A stretch of DNA of 6,972 nucleotides. Origin: ARS1285 sp039796495. GTDB taxonomy: Archaea > Nanobdellota > Nanobdellia > Pacearchaeales > GW2011-AR1. Each line of letters starts with the position of its first letter. Position 1 is the stretch's first letter. Both the position numbers and the translations under genes were made by a program. Location: contig JBDKJQ010000002.1 in assembly GCA_039796495.1 (NCBI GenBank), positions 1 through 6,972 on the forward strand. The letters run 5' to 3'. The notes beneath the pieces are model-generated. The model saw only the letters and a program-made list of their open reading frames with translations, was not told the origin of the DNA and ran no database searches. Positions 1 to 6,790 of this stretch are shown piece by piece.

Positions 1-1169
1 GATATAATGTTGATGCAAATTCCAATTTACAGGGATGGAAATGGAATAGCGTAGATGCAGGATCAAATTCATTAAGAACGCTTCAATACGGAGAAAGTGG
101 ACCAAGAGTGGCAATGGATATCACAAAAGGATATCAAGTGACTTTTAATCAGGGAAGCGCAATCGTTACTAATACTCAAACAGGGTATTCTATGGCTATC
201 AAAGGAAATATGATTTGGACTCCGGTCTCTGATCCTGCCTTTGGCGCACCAGCAGGACCTCGATCTGCTCCATCAGCAGGTTTTTCCGACGGTGGTGGAG
301 GCGGAGGAGGCTCAGGCGGAGGCGGAGGAGGAAGCGGAGGAATTGAAGAAGCATTCCAGCAGGCAATGTCATTAGCACAACAGGCAGCGCAATTATTAGG
401 ACCACTCGCAGAATCGTTAAAATCAAATGGCAAGGGAAAAACATCAACGTCTGAAAACAGCAACGGAGGAACAACAACCACGCTTGAAGACGACGCAGCA
501 ATCGCATTAACCGATGAAGAAAAAGAAAAATTACTGGCAATGCAAAATGACCCGAATCAGCCGGCAACAATTGAAACAAACCCAAAAGAAAACGAGATTG
601 AGATAACAAATGCAGATGTAATCGTTCCCGAACAACTCGCAGCAGAAGTAGATGAGCAGACAACTTTAGAATTAAATGGCATCGACGGCAACGATCCATC
701 AAATCCCCCGTTATCTTCATCAAGCTCATTAAATCTAGGAACCATTGCCGCAATCATTTCAATCACCACCTCTGCAATTGAAGAGGTTGAGAAGGTCAAT
801 TTCGGCCAGCACATTCAATTGTCTGAGCACGATCTTGATGTTTCAGGAAGAGATCTTAACGTGTATGCATTGAAAACATTCAACGATGTAAAGGCGGGCG
901 GGCAAAATATAAAAATTCACTCAGGAGATATTGAAGTAAAAATCGAGGGACAAAAAATTCTTTACCCAAGACTCATAAAAAAAGCGCCGTATGGATTCGC
1001 CACAGTTTCAAACAAACTTGACAGAGACAATCAATTCCGCCTGCAGCACTACACAGACAAAAAAGGAATCTTCTTTGACAAAGACGGCATTGTATCCGTC
1101 GGAGACATAACAACAAAGCACCCAACAAAAAATTTAGTGATCTCTCAAATACGAAAAGAGATGTGGTAA
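1..1169 (+). CDS. Partial large protein with Gly/Ser linker, family not recognised (5' end outside window)
   Basis: The reading frame is open from the left edge (first full codon at base 3) to the TAA at 1167-1169, giving 388 visible residues. The GTG at 108 and ATG at 114 are therefore probably internal and the true start lies upstream. In order, the visible part shows: a beta-rich stretch with Trp, Tyr and Gly (about residues 1-80); a Pro/Ala-rich hinge; a pure Gly/Ser linker (97-113); an Ala/Gln/Leu-rich segment likely to form an amphipathic helix (about 114-140); a Ser/Thr/Asn-rich then strongly acidic region; a short hydrophobic patch (about 243-259, too short and too polar at its ends to call a membrane span with confidence); and a beta-rich C-terminal part (about 276-388) with the near-repeated DLDV/DLNV and several Gly turns, ending KEMW. 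No catalytic motif or cysteine pair is visible. The composition fits an extracellular or structural multidomain protein, but this is inference and I do not recognise a family. Its stop lies 2 bp from the convergent gyrA stop. Confidence 0.75.
   Translation, partial: YNVDANSNLQGWKWNSVDAGSNSLRTLQYGESGPRVAMDITKGYQVTFNQGSAIVTNTQTGYSMAIKGNMIWTPVSDPAFGAPAGPRSAPSAGFSDGGGGGGGSGGGGGGSGGIEEAFQQAMSLAQQAAQLLGPLAESLKSNGKGKTSTSENSNGGTTTTLEDDAAIALTDEEKEKLLAMQNDPNQPATIETNPKENEIEITNADVIVPEQLAAEVDEQTTLELNGIDGNDPSNPPLSSSSSLNLGTIAAIISITTSAIEEVEKVNFGQHIQLSEHDLDVSGRDLNVYALKTFNDVKAGGQNIKIHSGDIEVKIEGQKILYPRLIKKAPYGFATVSNKLDRDNQFRLQHYTDKKGIFFDKDGIVSVGDITTKHPTKNLVISQIRKEMW
291..341 (+). repeat. Low-complexity glycine/serine linker tract inside the left-edge CDS
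   Basis: Seventeen codons (visible residues 97-113) encode only Gly with two single Ser, in the pattern G7-S-G6-S-G2. At DNA level the tract is an imperfect GGN array mixing GGA, GGC and GGT, so it is not a perfect microsatellite. Mixed synonymous codons suggest the flexible linker is kept at protein level rather than being a recent slippage product. It separates the N-terminal beta-rich part from a predicted helix. Confidence 0.8.
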
Positions 1170-1171
1170 CA

Positions 1172-3727
1172 TTAATAACTCAACAAATTCTCAGGCGAGG
1201 CAATATCCTCATCATTATCTAATCGAGCCATATCACTCACGCGATCACCCTGATTCAACTTGATGATGCGCACGCCGCTTGTTGCGCGTCCCATCACTCT
1301 GAAATCTTTCACGCGCGTTCTGATGACAATGCCTTTAATCGTTGATACAACAAAATTATCTTTGTCATCCGCAGTAATACTCGTCACAACGTCTCCCGTT
1401 TTTTCATTGACTTTCAAATTAATCACTCCTTTTCCTGCTCTGCCGGTCAGACGATAATCCTCAATCGTGCTTCGCTTGCCAAATCCTTTTTCAGTGATCG
1501 TAAGAATAGATACATTTTTATCAACGACAATCTCAGTGCTGACAACTTCGTCTTTATCGTCTAGTTTTATGCCCGTAACTCCATAGCTTGCTCTGCCCAT
1601 GTCTCTTACTTCATCAGAATTAAATCGAATCGCCTGGCCTTTTTTCGTGATGAGCATGACTTCCTGCTTGTCCACAATTTTCTTCACATCAACAACCGCA
1701 TCGCTGTTATCTTCCGGCAGATTAATAATGCGAACACCGGTCGAGCGAGGCTTTGAAAACATCTCAAGCTTAATTTTTTTCACCTGCCCCTTTCTTGTCG
1801 CAATAAATAGATAATCTTTAAAATCTTTCAATGCAATGACATTCGCAATTTTATCATCGCGTATATTCAGTAGATTCACGATTGCCTGACCCTTCCCTTG
1901 TCGCTGCATTTCAGGAACCTGATACGCTTTCAACCAGAATACTCTGCCCCGTTCAGTAAACAGCAATAAATAATCATGTGTCGAACAGCTGATTAATTGC
2001 TTGACAAAATCTTCCGAGGATAATTCAGCGCCGATAACCCCCTTGCCCCCGCGCTTCTGCTCGCTATACGCCAAAAACGGCATACGCTTGATATATCCTT
2101 TTTGCGTCACCGTTATGACAACGTCTTTTTTCTGGACCAGGTCCTTTTCCTGAATCTCCTTCACGGATTTTATGATATGACTTCGTCGTTCATCCCCATA
2201 ATTTTTTTTCAGTTCAGTTAATTCTCTTTTAATTATCTTATAAATTTCTTTTTCATCTCCTAAGATTTTTTTCAGTTCAGAAATCAGTTCAATCAATTCT
2301 TTTTCCTCTTTCTTTAATTTGTCTCTTTCTAAAGCAGTAAGCTGTTTCAAAGTTATTTCTAAGATTGCTTCAGCCTGTTTCTTGCTCAGCTTGAATTTTT
2401 TCTGTAATGCCTCGCTGGCTTCGAGAGCACCCTCGCTTTTCTTTATAGTCTCAATAATCGAATCAAGATCCCGCAATGCCAGTAGTAATCCTTCAACAAT
2501 ATGCAGTCGATCTTCCGCTTTATGCAGGTCAAACTCAGTCCGTTTTCGAATAATTTTCCGTCGATAACTTACATATGAGTCAAGCATTTTCCGTAAAGTA
2601 AACGTCTGAGGAATGCCATTCTCTAATGCGACAAGCACCGCATCAAACCGATTTTGCAATTTTGTTGCCTTGTACAGCATGTTAATGGTAAATTGTGGAT
2701 TTGCGCCTTTTTTCAATTCCAACACGATTCTGATCTCACCTTTCGCGCTTTCATCTCGAATATCGCTCACATCCAATAATCTCTTTTCTCCCACTAATTC
2801 AGCAATTTGCTTGATTAAATCAGACTTGTTAATTTGGTAGGGAATTTCAGTGATCACGATCTGATCTCGCTCTTTTTTGTTTTCTGTTTTTACCTTTCCT
2901 CGAATAATAAAACTTGCTTTTCCAGTTTCATAGAGTTCCTTCAATGTTTCACTGACAATTTGTCCTCCGGTGGGAAAATCAGGGCCTTTGACAATCTCCA
3001 TCAGTTCCTCACTTGTAAGAGAGGGCTTATCAATAATCTCACTAATGGCATCACACACTTCATTCAGGTTATGCGGAGGAATATTAGTCGTCATGCCGAC
3101 GGCAATACCTGATGAGCCATTAATCAACAAGTTAGGAAGTTTTCCGGGAAGCACAGTCGGCTCTTCAATAGAATTGTCAAAATTAGGAATAAATGGTACC
3201 GTCTCTTTATCAATATCCTGCAATAGTTCAGTAGAAATTTTTTCCAATTTTGCTTCAGTGTATCGTTGCGCACCTGCGTTATCTCCATCAATGCTGCCAA
3301 AATTTCCCTGTCCATGAATCAAGGGGTATCGCAATGAAAAATTTTGTGCCATCCGAACCAATGAATCATAGATTGCCATATCTCCATGCGGATGAAACTG
3401 TCCCATGACATTTCCGACGATTCGTGCACATTTTCTCGTCATGCCTTTTTCAAGTCCCATCAGTTTCATCGCGTACAAAATTCGTCGGTGGACAGGTTTC
3501 AGTCCATCCTCAACACTCGGCAATGCTCGAGCCATGATGACACTCATCGCATAATTAATGTACGCACGCTTCATCTCACTTGAGATTTCTATTTTCAATT
3601 CACGATTCTCATCCAAATCTTTCAGATTAAGTATGTCTTTTTCCAGATGCTCAATCTCGCTTTCATCAGCACCCCCTTCAGCACCTTCCGCTTCATCATC
3701 AGGAGTAGTTTCCTCATCCTCTGCCAT
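1172..3727 (-). CDS. gyrA: DNA gyrase subunit A (type IIA topoisomerase, breakage-reunion subunit)
   Basis: This is the DNA-cleaving and DNA-wrapping subunit of gyrase, forming an A2B2 complex with GyrB that introduces negative supercoils using ATP. It has 851 residues, close to the bacterial length. Residues 1-45 are an extra leader, with 14 Asp/Glu and no Lys/Arg in the first 29. The winged-helix/tower core then starts at AYINYAMSVIMARALP (55-70) and includes DGLKPVHRR (74-82), HPHGDMAIYD (112-121), QGNFGSIDGD (140-149) and the catalytic Tyr156 after Arg155 in the QRYTE motif. NGSSGIAVGM (203-212) is typical. A charged coiled-coil follows (about 465-510). The GyrA-box QKRGGKG at 557-563 marks a true gyrase rather than topoisomerase IV. 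Six pinwheel blades can be counted from about 535 to 824, several with GR-x-x-x-GV loops. The position equal to E. coli Ser83 is Met117; the Asp87 equivalent is Asp121. The ATG directly abuts the gyrB stop (TAAATG) and a GAGGTGG ribosome site lies just upstream, so translational coupling is likely. Confidence 0.97.
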   Translation of the reverse strand: MAEDEETTPDDEAEGAEGGADESEIEHLEKDILNLKDLDENRELKIEISSEMKRAYINYAMSVIMARALPSVEDGLKPVHRRILYAMKLMGLEKGMTRKCARIVGNVMGQFHPHGDMAIYDSLVRMAQNFSLRYPLIHGQGNFGSIDGDNAGAQRYTEAKLEKISTELLQDIDKETVPFIPNFDNSIEEPTVLPGKLPNLLINGSSGIAVGMTTNIPPHNLNEVCDAISEIIDKPSLTSEELMEIVKGPDFPTGGQIVSETLKELYETGKASFIIRGKVKTENKKERDQIVITEIPYQINKSDLIKQIAELVGEKRLLDVSDIRDESAKGEIRIVLELKKGANPQFTINMLYKATKLQNRFDAVLVALENGIPQTFTLRKMLDSYVSYRRKIIRKRTEFDLHKAEDRLHIVEGLLLALRDLDSIIETIKKSEGALEASEALQKKFKLSKKQAEAILEITLKQLTALERDKLKKEEKELIELISELKKILGDEKEIYKIIKRELTELKKNYGDERRSHIIKSVKEIQEKDLVQKKDVVITVTQKGYIKRMPFLAYSEQKRGGKGVIGAELSSEDFVKQLISCSTHDYLLLFTERGRVFWLKAYQVPEMQRQGKGQAIVNLLNIRDDKIANVIALKDFKDYLFIATRKGQVKKIKLEMFSKPRSTGVRIINLPEDNSDAVVDVKKIVDKQEVMLITKKGQAIRFNSDEVRDMGRASYGVTGIKLDDKDEVVSTEIVVDKNVSILTITEKGFGKRSTIEDYRLTGRAGKGVINLKVNEKTGDVVTSITADDKDNFVVSTIKGIVIRTRVKDFRVMGRATSGVRIIKLNQGDRVSDMARLDNDEDIASPENLLSY

Positions 3728-5608
3728 TTATACATCCACCTCAGCAATATTTGCATTTAATTCTATAAATTTCCGTCGAGGACCAACTGCATCCCCCATT
3801 AACATAGAAAACGTCTCATCAGCAAGCACAGCATCTTCTATAGAAACTTTTTTCAAAATTCGTTTAGCAGGATCCATAGTGGTATCCCATAATTGTTCAG
3901 GATTCATCTCAGACAGACCTTTGAAGCGAGTCACGTCAGCCTTGCCAACTTGCTCCAGAATTTTTTTCAATTCCTCGTCTGTATAGACATAATAATCTTT
4001 TTTCTTTCTGATTCGATACAACGGAGGCAGCGCAACATAAATATGACCAGTTTCAATGAGCTGTGGCATGTACCGGAAGAAAAAAGTTAACAAAAGCGTC
4101 GTAATGTGTTGTCCATCAACATCAGCATCACTGAGTATAATAATTTTATGATATCGTAATTTTGAGATATCAAAATTTTCTTTCACCCCGCTCCCTACTG
4201 CAGTGATTAAATTAACAATTTCTTCCGATGAAAATGCTTTCGTCGGCGAAGATTTTTCAACATTCAATACTTTTCCTTTCAAGGGCAAAATAGCCTGAAA
4301 TTCCTTGTCTCGTCCCATTTTCGAACTGCCAGCAGCACTATCTCCCTCAACAATATACAATTCTGTTTTCTCAAATTTTTTGCTTGAGCAATCAGCAAGT
4401 TTTCCCGGCAAACCGCTTAAACCTCCGATAGATTTTCTGCGAACAAGATCTCTCGCTTTTTTTGCAGCCTCACGCGCTTTTGCGCTTGTTACAACTTTCT
4501 GCGCAATTTTATTCGCGATACTAGGATTTTCTTCCAAAAACTCGCTCAAGAAAACATACACCATCGAATCAACAATACCTTTCATTTCACTATTTCCTAA
4601 CTTGGTTTTCGTCTGTCCTTCAAACTGTGGCTCACGCATCTTCACATTAATGACTGCAGTCAATCCTTCCCGCGTATCGTCACCTGTAAGCTTTTCATTT
4701 TTGAGCATGCCTTTTTTTGTAATATAATCATTAATCGCACGCGTCAACGCCGTCTTAAATCCCGAAACATGCGTTCCTCCCTCCGTCGTATTGATCGTGT
4801 TCACAAAACCAAAAATATTCTCGTTATACCCTTCAATGTACTGGATCGCAACTTCAATCGTATTGACATCTTCTTTCTTCATAAAATAAACCGGTTTATG
4901 CAAAATTGTTTTTGATTTGTTGATGTGCTCTAAGAATTCCCGCAATCCTCCGGTGTAATGAAACTCTTCTTTCTTCTCGGATTTTTCATCTTCTAAAATT
5001 ATTTTAACCGGATTGAGAAACGCAATTTCCTGCAGGCGTTTTTTTAAAACCGCAAAGTCAAATTCAACTGTTGAAAAAATATCTTCATCAGGATAAAAAA
5101 TAATTTCAGTCCCCGTTTCATCCTTGTCACACCTGCCGACAACAATTACTTTCGTCTGCGGATTACCGATTTTGTATTCCTGCTGGAAAATTTTGCCGTC
5201 TCGTTTGACAATCGCAATGAGTTTTTTCGACAATGCATTCACAACACTCACGCCAACTCCGTGTAATCCTCCAGAGATCTGATAAACATCTTTTTCAAAC
5301 TTGCCTCCTGCATGCAATTTTGTTAACGCAACTTCCATTGCAGAAACTTTATACGTTGGATGCGGATCAGTCGGAATGCCACGCCCTTTATCAACAACAC
5401 TAACACTTCCATCTTTTCGTATAGTCACAATAACAAGGTTACCATGGCCCGCCATTGCTTCATCAATAGAATTATCAACAACCTCATACACCAAGTGATG
5501 CAATCCATCCTTGCCCGTGCCTCCGATATACATTGCAGGACGTTTGCGAACTCCTTCAAGTCCTTCCAATACTTTGATGTTTTCTGCTTTATAGTTATTG
5601 TCCGCCAT
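3728..5608 (-). CDS. gyrB: DNA gyrase subunit B (ATPase and Toprim subunit)
   Basis: This is the ATP-hydrolysing subunit that drives strand passage and supplies the metal-binding Toprim site to GyrA. It has 626 residues, matching bacterial GyrBs that lack the large proteobacterial insertion. GHKL ATPase motifs are intact: Glu42 (general base), Asp45 and Asn46 in YEVVDNSIDEA; Asp73 and Gly77 in VDKGRGIP; the GGLHGVG loop at 112-118; and Gln331/Lys333 of the QTK loop. Toprim residues are Glu420 in VEGDSAAG, then Asp493, Asp495 and Asp497 in DADVDGQH. Arg135 and Thr166 align with the coumarin-contact residues of E. coli GyrB. The C-terminus carries RFKGLSEMNPEQLW (Ser where Gly is usual) and a GPRR ending similar to the common EPRR. 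The ATG at 5606-5608 gives the standard N-terminus and no better start is in frame. Only a weak ribosome site (AAAGAGTG) precedes it. It is followed directly by gyrA. Confidence 0.97.
   Translation of the reverse strand: MADNNYKAENIKVLEGLEGVRKRPAMYIGGTGKDGLHHLVYEVVDNSIDEAMAGHGNLVIVTIRKDGSVSVVDKGRGIPTDPHPTYKVSAMEVALTKLHAGGKFEKDVYQISGGLHGVGVSVVNALSKKLIAIVKRDGKIFQQEYKIGNPQTKVIVVGRCDKDETGTEIIFYPDEDIFSTVEFDFAVLKKRLQEIAFLNPVKIILEDEKSEKKEEFHYTGGLREFLEHINKSKTILHKPVYFMKKEDVNTIEVAIQYIEGYNENIFGFVNTINTTEGGTHVSGFKTALTRAINDYITKKGMLKNEKLTGDDTREGLTAVINVKMREPQFEGQTKTKLGNSEMKGIVDSMVYVFLSEFLEENPSIANKIAQKVVTSAKAREAAKKARDLVRRKSIGGLSGLPGKLADCSSKKFEKTELYIVEGDSAAGSSKMGRDKEFQAILPLKGKVLNVEKSSPTKAFSSEEIVNLITAVGSGVKENFDISKLRYHKIIILSDADVDGQHITTLLLTFFFRYMPQLIETGHIYVALPPLYRIRKKKDYYVYTDEELKKILEQVGKADVTRFKGLSEMNPEQLWDTTMDPAKRILKKVSIEDAVLADETFSMLMGDAVGPRRKFIELNANIAEVDV
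3736..3742 (-). promoter_or_regulatory. Ribosome binding site of gyrA, inside the gyrB 3' end
   Basis: GAGGTGG lies within the last codons of gyrB, 8 nt before the gyrA ATG. With the TAAATG junction it confirms the gyrA start and suggests that ribosomes ending gyrB re-initiate on gyrA, keeping the two subunits in balance. The coupling is inferred from the geometry. Confidence 0.7.
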
Positions 5609-5669
5609 ATAATTAACACTCTTTGTATATTCGTAGAACCTCAGTCCTTATAACTAAAGCAAATTTCAC

Positions 5670-5677
5670 TTTAAAAA
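5670..5677 (-). promoter_or_regulatory. Possible TATA box for the gyrBA operon
   Basis: The 120-nt gap between rpl24e and gyrB holds TTTTTAAA preceded by a purine-rich AGAAGG that could serve as a BRE. A start site about 26 nt downstream would fall near 5647, leaving a leader of about 40 nt. A second AT-rich element, ATATAC at 5625-5630, sits closer to the ATG and could instead drive a nearly leaderless mRNA. Neither matches the archaeal consensus as well as the L7Ae promoter, and read-through from the ribosomal genes is also possible. I see no other feature in the gap. Confidence 0.35.
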
Positions 5678-5728
5678 CCTTCTCCTCTCATTTTTGTGGT
5701 TTTATCGACGGTAAATAAGAATTATAAT

Positions 5729-5935
5729 TTACGCTTTCTTCTCGCCGTTTTCCAGAGCAGTTATCTCGCCATGCTTTCCTTTTCGCACCCAGTTAACTTT
5801 TTTCGGATCCCGCTTCATCGCCGCATTTTTCCTGCATTTGCTTGAGCAATAATAGACAGTCTTTGAATCAATAGTGAACACCGTTAATCCTTCATGCACC
5901 GAATAATTTTTTTTGCAATAAGTACAGGTTGGCAT
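5729..5935 (-). CDS. rpl24e: Large-subunit ribosomal protein L24e (eL24), zinc-binding
   Basis: This is a small zinc-ribbon protein of the archaeal/eukaryotic large ribosomal subunit. The 68 residues contain the four expected zinc ligands: Cys4 and Cys7 in CTYC, and Cys30 and Cys34 in CSSKC. The motif KRDPKKVNW follows the second pair, as is usual in L24e. A basic, polar tail of about 18 residues extends past that core. The start is ATG at 5933-5935, one base after the TAA of the upstream 52-codon ORF. A GGAGTGG-type ribosome site lies inside the end of that ORF, about 12 nt before the ATG. In many archaea L24e follows S28e and precedes ndk; here the next gene is gyrB and ndk is absent. Confidence 0.95.
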   Translation of the reverse strand: MPTCTYCKKNYSVHEGLTVFTIDSKTVYYCSSKCRKNAAMKRDPKKVNWVRKGKHGEITALENGEKKA

Positions 5936-5936
5936 T

Positions 5937-6095
5937 TTATTTATCCACTCCTCTGAAAGTTTTTTCTAGTCCTCTTATTTTCAGCCTCTTATCTTCTTTT
6001 TGAATTTCACTTTGTTTTTGATAGTTTTGATAACCGTCTCTAATTCTGCCATACATCTCGATTCTGTATTGTGTCCCTCCATATTTTTTAAACAT
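5937..6095 (-). CDS. Small basic hypothetical protein (52 aa) between rps28e and rpl24e
   Basis: I do not recognise this protein. The chosen start, ATG 6095-6093, lies one base after the rps28e TAA (TAAGATG). Its own TAA lies one base before the rpl24e ATG (TAAAATG), so it exactly fills the space between two ribosomal genes. A purine-rich GGGAAGGGG stretch about 10 nt upstream, within the end of rps28e, can act as ribosome site. The product has 14 Lys/Arg in 52 residues and five Tyr in its first 25, with no Cys and no hydrophobic segment, so it is a soluble, probably RNA-binding protein. The frame stays open upstream to an ATG at 6224, but that longer form would overlap rps28e by 128 nt and is less likely. 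A faint resemblance of its YRIEMYGRIRDG stretch to the start of archaeal LX/eL20 is noted, but it is shorter than that family and the match is not convincing. Confidence 0.6.
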   Translation of the reverse strand: MFKKYGGTQYRIEMYGRIRDGYQNYQKQSEIQKEDKRLKIRGLEKTFRGVDK

Positions 6096-6096
6096 C

Positions 6097-6396
6097 TTAA
6101 AAATTCCCCTTCCCAACATTGGATTTAATTCGTCGCGCTTCAATTTGTGTCTCTCGTAATAATAAAATATCCTTTTTTCGAACAGGACCTTTAACATTGC
6201 GTCGCATAACTTTTCCTTTGTCATATCCCTGCAAAATTCTGCATTTCACCTGCGTGACTTCTCCTTTTGCGCCGGTTCTTCCTAATATTCCCTCAACAAC
6301 AGCAGGTACAGCACTCTCTGTTAATAAGCCTTCAGCTTCTTTCGATGCGGATCCCGCACTCTGTGTTTCTTTCTTTGGTTGCTTTTTATCTGCCAT
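6097..6396 (-). CDS. rps28e: Small-subunit ribosomal protein S28e (eS28)
   Basis: This is a small beta-barrel protein of the archaeal/eukaryotic 30S/40S subunit, located near the mRNA exit channel. The family core is clear: GILGRTGAKGEVTQVKCRIL (36-55), NVKGPVR (67-73) and LLLRETQIEARRI (78-90). I start it at ATG 6394-6396 because GAAAGGA lies 6 nt upstream. A longer version beginning at TTG 6411 would bury that ribosome site. The 99-aa product is longer than usual for the family (about 70 aa). The excess is a polar, Lys/Ala/Ser-rich N-terminal tail of about 25 residues and about 9 residues (KSNVGKGNF) after the normal C-terminus. It follows rpl7ae after a 30-nt gap. Confidence 0.95.
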   Translation of the reverse strand: MADKKQPKKETQSAGSASKEAEGLLTESAVPAVVEGILGRTGAKGEVTQVKCRILQGYDKGKVMRRNVKGPVRKKDILLLRETQIEARRIKSNVGKGNF

Positions 6397-6408
6397 AATA
6401 ATTCCTTT
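6397..6408 (-). promoter_or_regulatory. Ribosome binding site deciding the rps28e start
   Basis: GAAAGGA followed by ATTATT precedes ATG 6396. This places the start five codons inside the longest open frame, whose first codon is a TTG. Confidence 0.65.
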
Positions 6409-6426
6409 CAATAAATTTCAAAAATT

Positions 6427-6738
6427 TTATTTTTTTCGTTTAAACGCTTCGATGTCTTTGTCAGCATCACCGGAATTGATAACAGCAACACTTGAACAAC
6501 TCACCGCAAGTCCTGCAGCAATGCCAAGTTTTTCTTTCTTGTCAGCTTCTCCAAAAGGAATATTCTTTTCCTTGCATAAAATAGGCAAGTGCTGAATAAT
6601 TTCTTTCGGACTCACGTCGCCTGCGTAGGCAACAAATTTTGCAGTTCCCCGCTCAATTGCTTTCGTCACTTCGTTGGTGCCTTTTTCAATTTTTCCGGTT
6701 TTTCGCGCTTTTTCTATAATCTCATATACAGAAACCAT
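6427..6738 (-). CDS. rpl7ae: Ribosomal protein L7Ae (eL8), kink-turn RNA-binding protein
   Basis: In archaea L7Ae binds kink-turns in 23S rRNA, box C/D and H/ACA guide RNAs and RNase P RNA. The signature RNA-binding motif KGTNEVTKAIERG is at 19-31. It is followed by the DVSPKEIIQHLPILCKEK stretch (41-58) and the LGIAAGLAVSCSSVAVI segment (71-87) that contacts the kink-turn loop. The protein is 103 aa, shorter than the usual 120 or so: it lacks the first 15-20 residues typical of the family and has a short C-terminus. The short N-terminus appears real, because the frame upstream of ATG 6738 reaches a TAG with no alternative start. A GGAGG site lies 12 nt before the ATG. It is the first gene of the ribosomal cluster and has its own strong promoter and a structured leader. 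Confidence 0.96.
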   Translation of the reverse strand: MVSVYEIIEKARKTGKIEKGTNEVTKAIERGTAKFVAYAGDVSPKEIIQHLPILCKEKNIPFGEADKKEKLGIAAGLAVSCSSVAVINSGDADKDIEAFKRKK

Positions 6739-6750
6739 TTTTGTAAGTTT

Positions 6751-6755
6751 CCTCC
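6751..6755 (-). promoter_or_regulatory. Ribosome binding site of rpl7ae
   Basis: GGAGG (in GTGGAGG) ends 12 nt before the ATG. This is a rather long spacing, but it is the only candidate and supports the short N-terminus. Confidence 0.6.
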
Positions 6756-6790
6756 ACAGTACAACAACAATAGTGAGGCAGAAAATTGTC

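Noticed and set aside
108..116. GTG 108 or ATG 114 as the true start of the left-edge gene
   Set aside because: The frame is open without a stop back to base 3, the upstream residues continue the same composition, and no ribosome site is seen before either codon.
176..753. Two long minus-strand open frames opposite the left-edge gene, one proline-rich and one leucine/arginine-rich
   Set aside because: The proline run is the complement of the glycine linker and the leucine/arginine bias is the shadow of codon use in the plus-strand frame; neither has a convincing ribosome site or protein-like pattern.
2319..3317. Several plus-strand open frames of 75-115 codons opposite gyrA
   Set aside because: All lie inside the conserved gyrA coding sequence and read as Ser/Phe/Leu/Ile-rich complements of it.
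5673..5690. Short ATG frame of six codons in the rpl24e-gyrB gap, as a possible upstream ORF for gyrB
   Set aside because: It overlaps the best TATA candidate and ends upstream of the expected transcription start, so it would not be in the gyrB mRNA.
6096..6224. Long form of the small basic ORF, starting at ATG 6224
   Set aside because: It would overlap the conserved C-terminal half of S28e by 128 nt. The ATG at 6095, one base after the S28e stop, explains the ORF without that overlap.
6397..6411. Five-codon longer S28e beginning at TTG 6411
   Set aside because: The codon is TTG, has no ribosome site of its own, and the good GAAAGGA site lies inside the extra codons and points to ATG 6396.
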